Assembly: GCF_000010805.1 (NCBI RefSeq)
Contig: NC_012522.1
Coordinates: 3,596,001 to 3,660,000, forward strand
Direction of reading: 5' to 3'
Source of the DNA: Rhodococcus opacus B4
GTDB taxonomy: Bacteria > Actinomycetota > Actinomycetes > Mycobacteriales > Mycobacteriaceae
Length of the DNA stretch: 64,000 nt
Positions 63,210 to 64,000 of the stretch are shown here, piece by piece. The translations under genes and the position numbers were made by a program. How positions within the stretch are numbered: the first letter of the stretch is position 1; every line of letters begins with the position of its first letter. The notes beneath the pieces are model-generated. The model worked only from the letters and a program-made list of their open reading frames with translations. It was not told the origin of the DNA and did not search any database.

Positions 63210-64000
63210 TCAGACGGCTTCGACGGTGCGGTCGCCGATCCGGTGTCCGGGGTGGTCGTCGCGAAGCCGGACGGCGCCCTTGCCGTAGAGCTTTTCGCGC
63301 AGCGTCGAGCCTTCGTACTCGGTCCACATGGTGCCGCGGCGCTGGAGTTCGGGGACGACGAGTTCGATGAAGTCGGCGATGTCCTGGTACTTGACCGCGT
63401 TCGCGAGGTTGTAGCCGGCGATCCCGGTTTCGTCCATCCAGCGGGTCAGCTCGTCGGCGACGGTGGTGGGGGAGCCGACGATGGTGGGGCCGGTGCCACC
63501 GATACCGACGAACTCGGCGATGTCGCGCGGGGTCCACTGCTTGTCCGGGTCCATCTTCGAGAACAGGTCGACCATGGTCTGTCCGGCGTTCGTCTTGACG
63601 TGCTCGAGCGGGACGTCGGGATCGAACTGGGACATGTCCAGCCCGGTCCAGCCGCTGTAGCGGGCCATCGCGCCGGTGTAGCTGACCAGCTTGCGGTAGG
63701 ACTCGTACTTGGCGTGGGCTTCCTCGTCCGTCGGGGCCACGACGACGTTGAGCATCTGCAGCACCTTGATGCTCTGCGGGTCGCGTCCGGCCTCGGCGGC
63801 GAGCGAGCGCAGGCGGTCGACCTGCTTCTTCAGCGCCGGGATGGACACGGCGTTGACGAAGACCGCTTCGGCGCTCGCCGCGGCCAGGCTCAGCCCCTTG
63901 GACGAGCCACCGGCCTGGAAGATCACCGGGGTGCGCTGCGGGGACGGCTCGCACAGGGCGAAGCCGGGAACGGAGAAGTACTTGCCCTTGTGCTCGATGT
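63210..64000 (-). CDS. LLM-class flavin-dependent monooxygenase, NtaA/SnaA/DszA type (N terminus outside window)
   Basis: At least 263 C-terminal residues lie in the window and the frame runs off the end. The family blocks HKGKYFSVPGFALCEPSPQ, TPVIFQAGGSSKGLSLAAASAEAVFV and IVGSPTTVADELTRWMDETGIAGYNL are typical of the two-component nitrilotriacetate/dibenzothiophene-sulfone group. These use FMNH2 from a separate reductase, presumably flavin reductase A or B here, to oxidise an organic substrate, often with C-N or C-S cleavage. The hydratase follows 28 bases downstream. The substrate cannot be read from this portion. Confidence 0.85.
   Translation of the reverse strand, partial: IEHKGKYFSVPGFALCEPSPQRTPVIFQAGGSSKGLSLAAASAEAVFVNAVSIPALKKQVDRLRSLAAEAGRDPQSIKVLQMLNVVVAPTDEEAHAKYESYRKLVSYTGAMARYSGWTGLDMSQFDPDVPLEHVKTNAGQTMVDLFSKMDPDKQWTPRDIAEFVGIGGTGPTIVGSPTTVADELTRWMDETGIAGYNLANAVKYQDIADFIELVVPELQRRGTMWTEYEGSTLREKLYGKGAVRLRDDHPGHRIGDRTVEAV

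Noticed and set aside
1..64000. CRISPR arrays, tRNA/rRNA genes, prophage or integrative-element ends
   Set aside because: No regularly spaced repeats, cloverleaf-type sequences, integrase or phage genes were seen on reading both strands. A dedicated tRNA or repeat scan was not possible.

Overview
The window looks like chromosomal DNA from a large-genome, high-GC actinobacterium, most likely Rhodococcus of the jostii/opacus type. This rests on pervasive G/C at third codon positions, a WhiB regulator, a mycobacterial-type glucosylglycerate hydrolase, a GlnH lipoprotein resembling the mycobacterial one, many IclR/PucR/MocR regulators, and dense accessory catabolism. I saw no rRNA, tRNA, CRISPR array, transposase or origin. 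All names come from reading the translations and recalling families; no search was run.

Layout. 1-5.4 kb: the end of a nitrilase-type hydrolase overlapping a flavin L-amino-acid (Trp/Phe) 2-monooxygenase, then glucosylglycerate hydrolase, a methyltransferase and an amino-acid permease. 5.5-11.4 kb: a copper-resistance operon (copZ, His-rich exported protein, copA, csoR, CPH-type ATPase). 11.3-14 kb: an FAD aromatic hydroxylase and an unusual metallo-beta-lactamase-fold protein. 14.2-16.3 kb: a YeiH-like exporter with a divergent LysR regulator. 16.3-22.4 kb: taurine module 1 (TauE/SafE exporter, Pta, taurine-pyruvate aminotransferase, alanine dehydrogenase, TauR-like MocR regulator). 22.5-27.2 kb: an amidohydrolase / sodium symporter / DUF3311 operon with a PucR regulator. 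27.3-31 kb: IclR, iron-type dehydrogenase and MHS transporter. 31-38.2 kb: taurine module 2 (second TauE/SafE, xsc, IclR, a CobS/CobT-like AAA-VWA pair, a phosphonatase-like HAD enzyme). Together the modules can take taurine through sulfoacetaldehyde to acetyl phosphate, acetyl-CoA and exported sulfite, recycling alanine to pyruvate and ammonium. 38.3-44.4 kb: GlnH, an amino-acid permease, a methyltransferase, a DHA2 exporter and a zinc alcohol dehydrogenase.

44.4-64 kb holds a two-part catabolic region that I think is the most novel part. Part A (44.4-51.7 kb) has a damaged iclR, flavin reductase A, an enolase-superfamily enzyme, a dehydrogenase/aldolase frame fusion, a broken FAA-hydrolase gene and transporter A. 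Part B (51.8-64 kb) has an intact paralogous iclR, an alpha-ketoglutaric-semialdehyde-type dehydrogenase, flavin reductase B (only two base differences from A), a flavin amine oxidase, transporter B, a bifunctional riboflavin-biosynthesis enzyme, malic enzyme, WhiB, a hydratase and a flavin-dependent monooxygenase running off the end.

Three divergent promoter regions in this stretch share the same plan: TTGAC-type -35 boxes 17 bases from the -10 on both strands, followed by GTTCA/TGAAC half-sites repeated on an exact 10-base period. The same GTTCA-N5-TGAAC element lies in the centre of a perfect 45-base palindrome upstream of the intact iclR. I infer one IclR-family regulon covering both parts, with part A decaying while part B stays whole.
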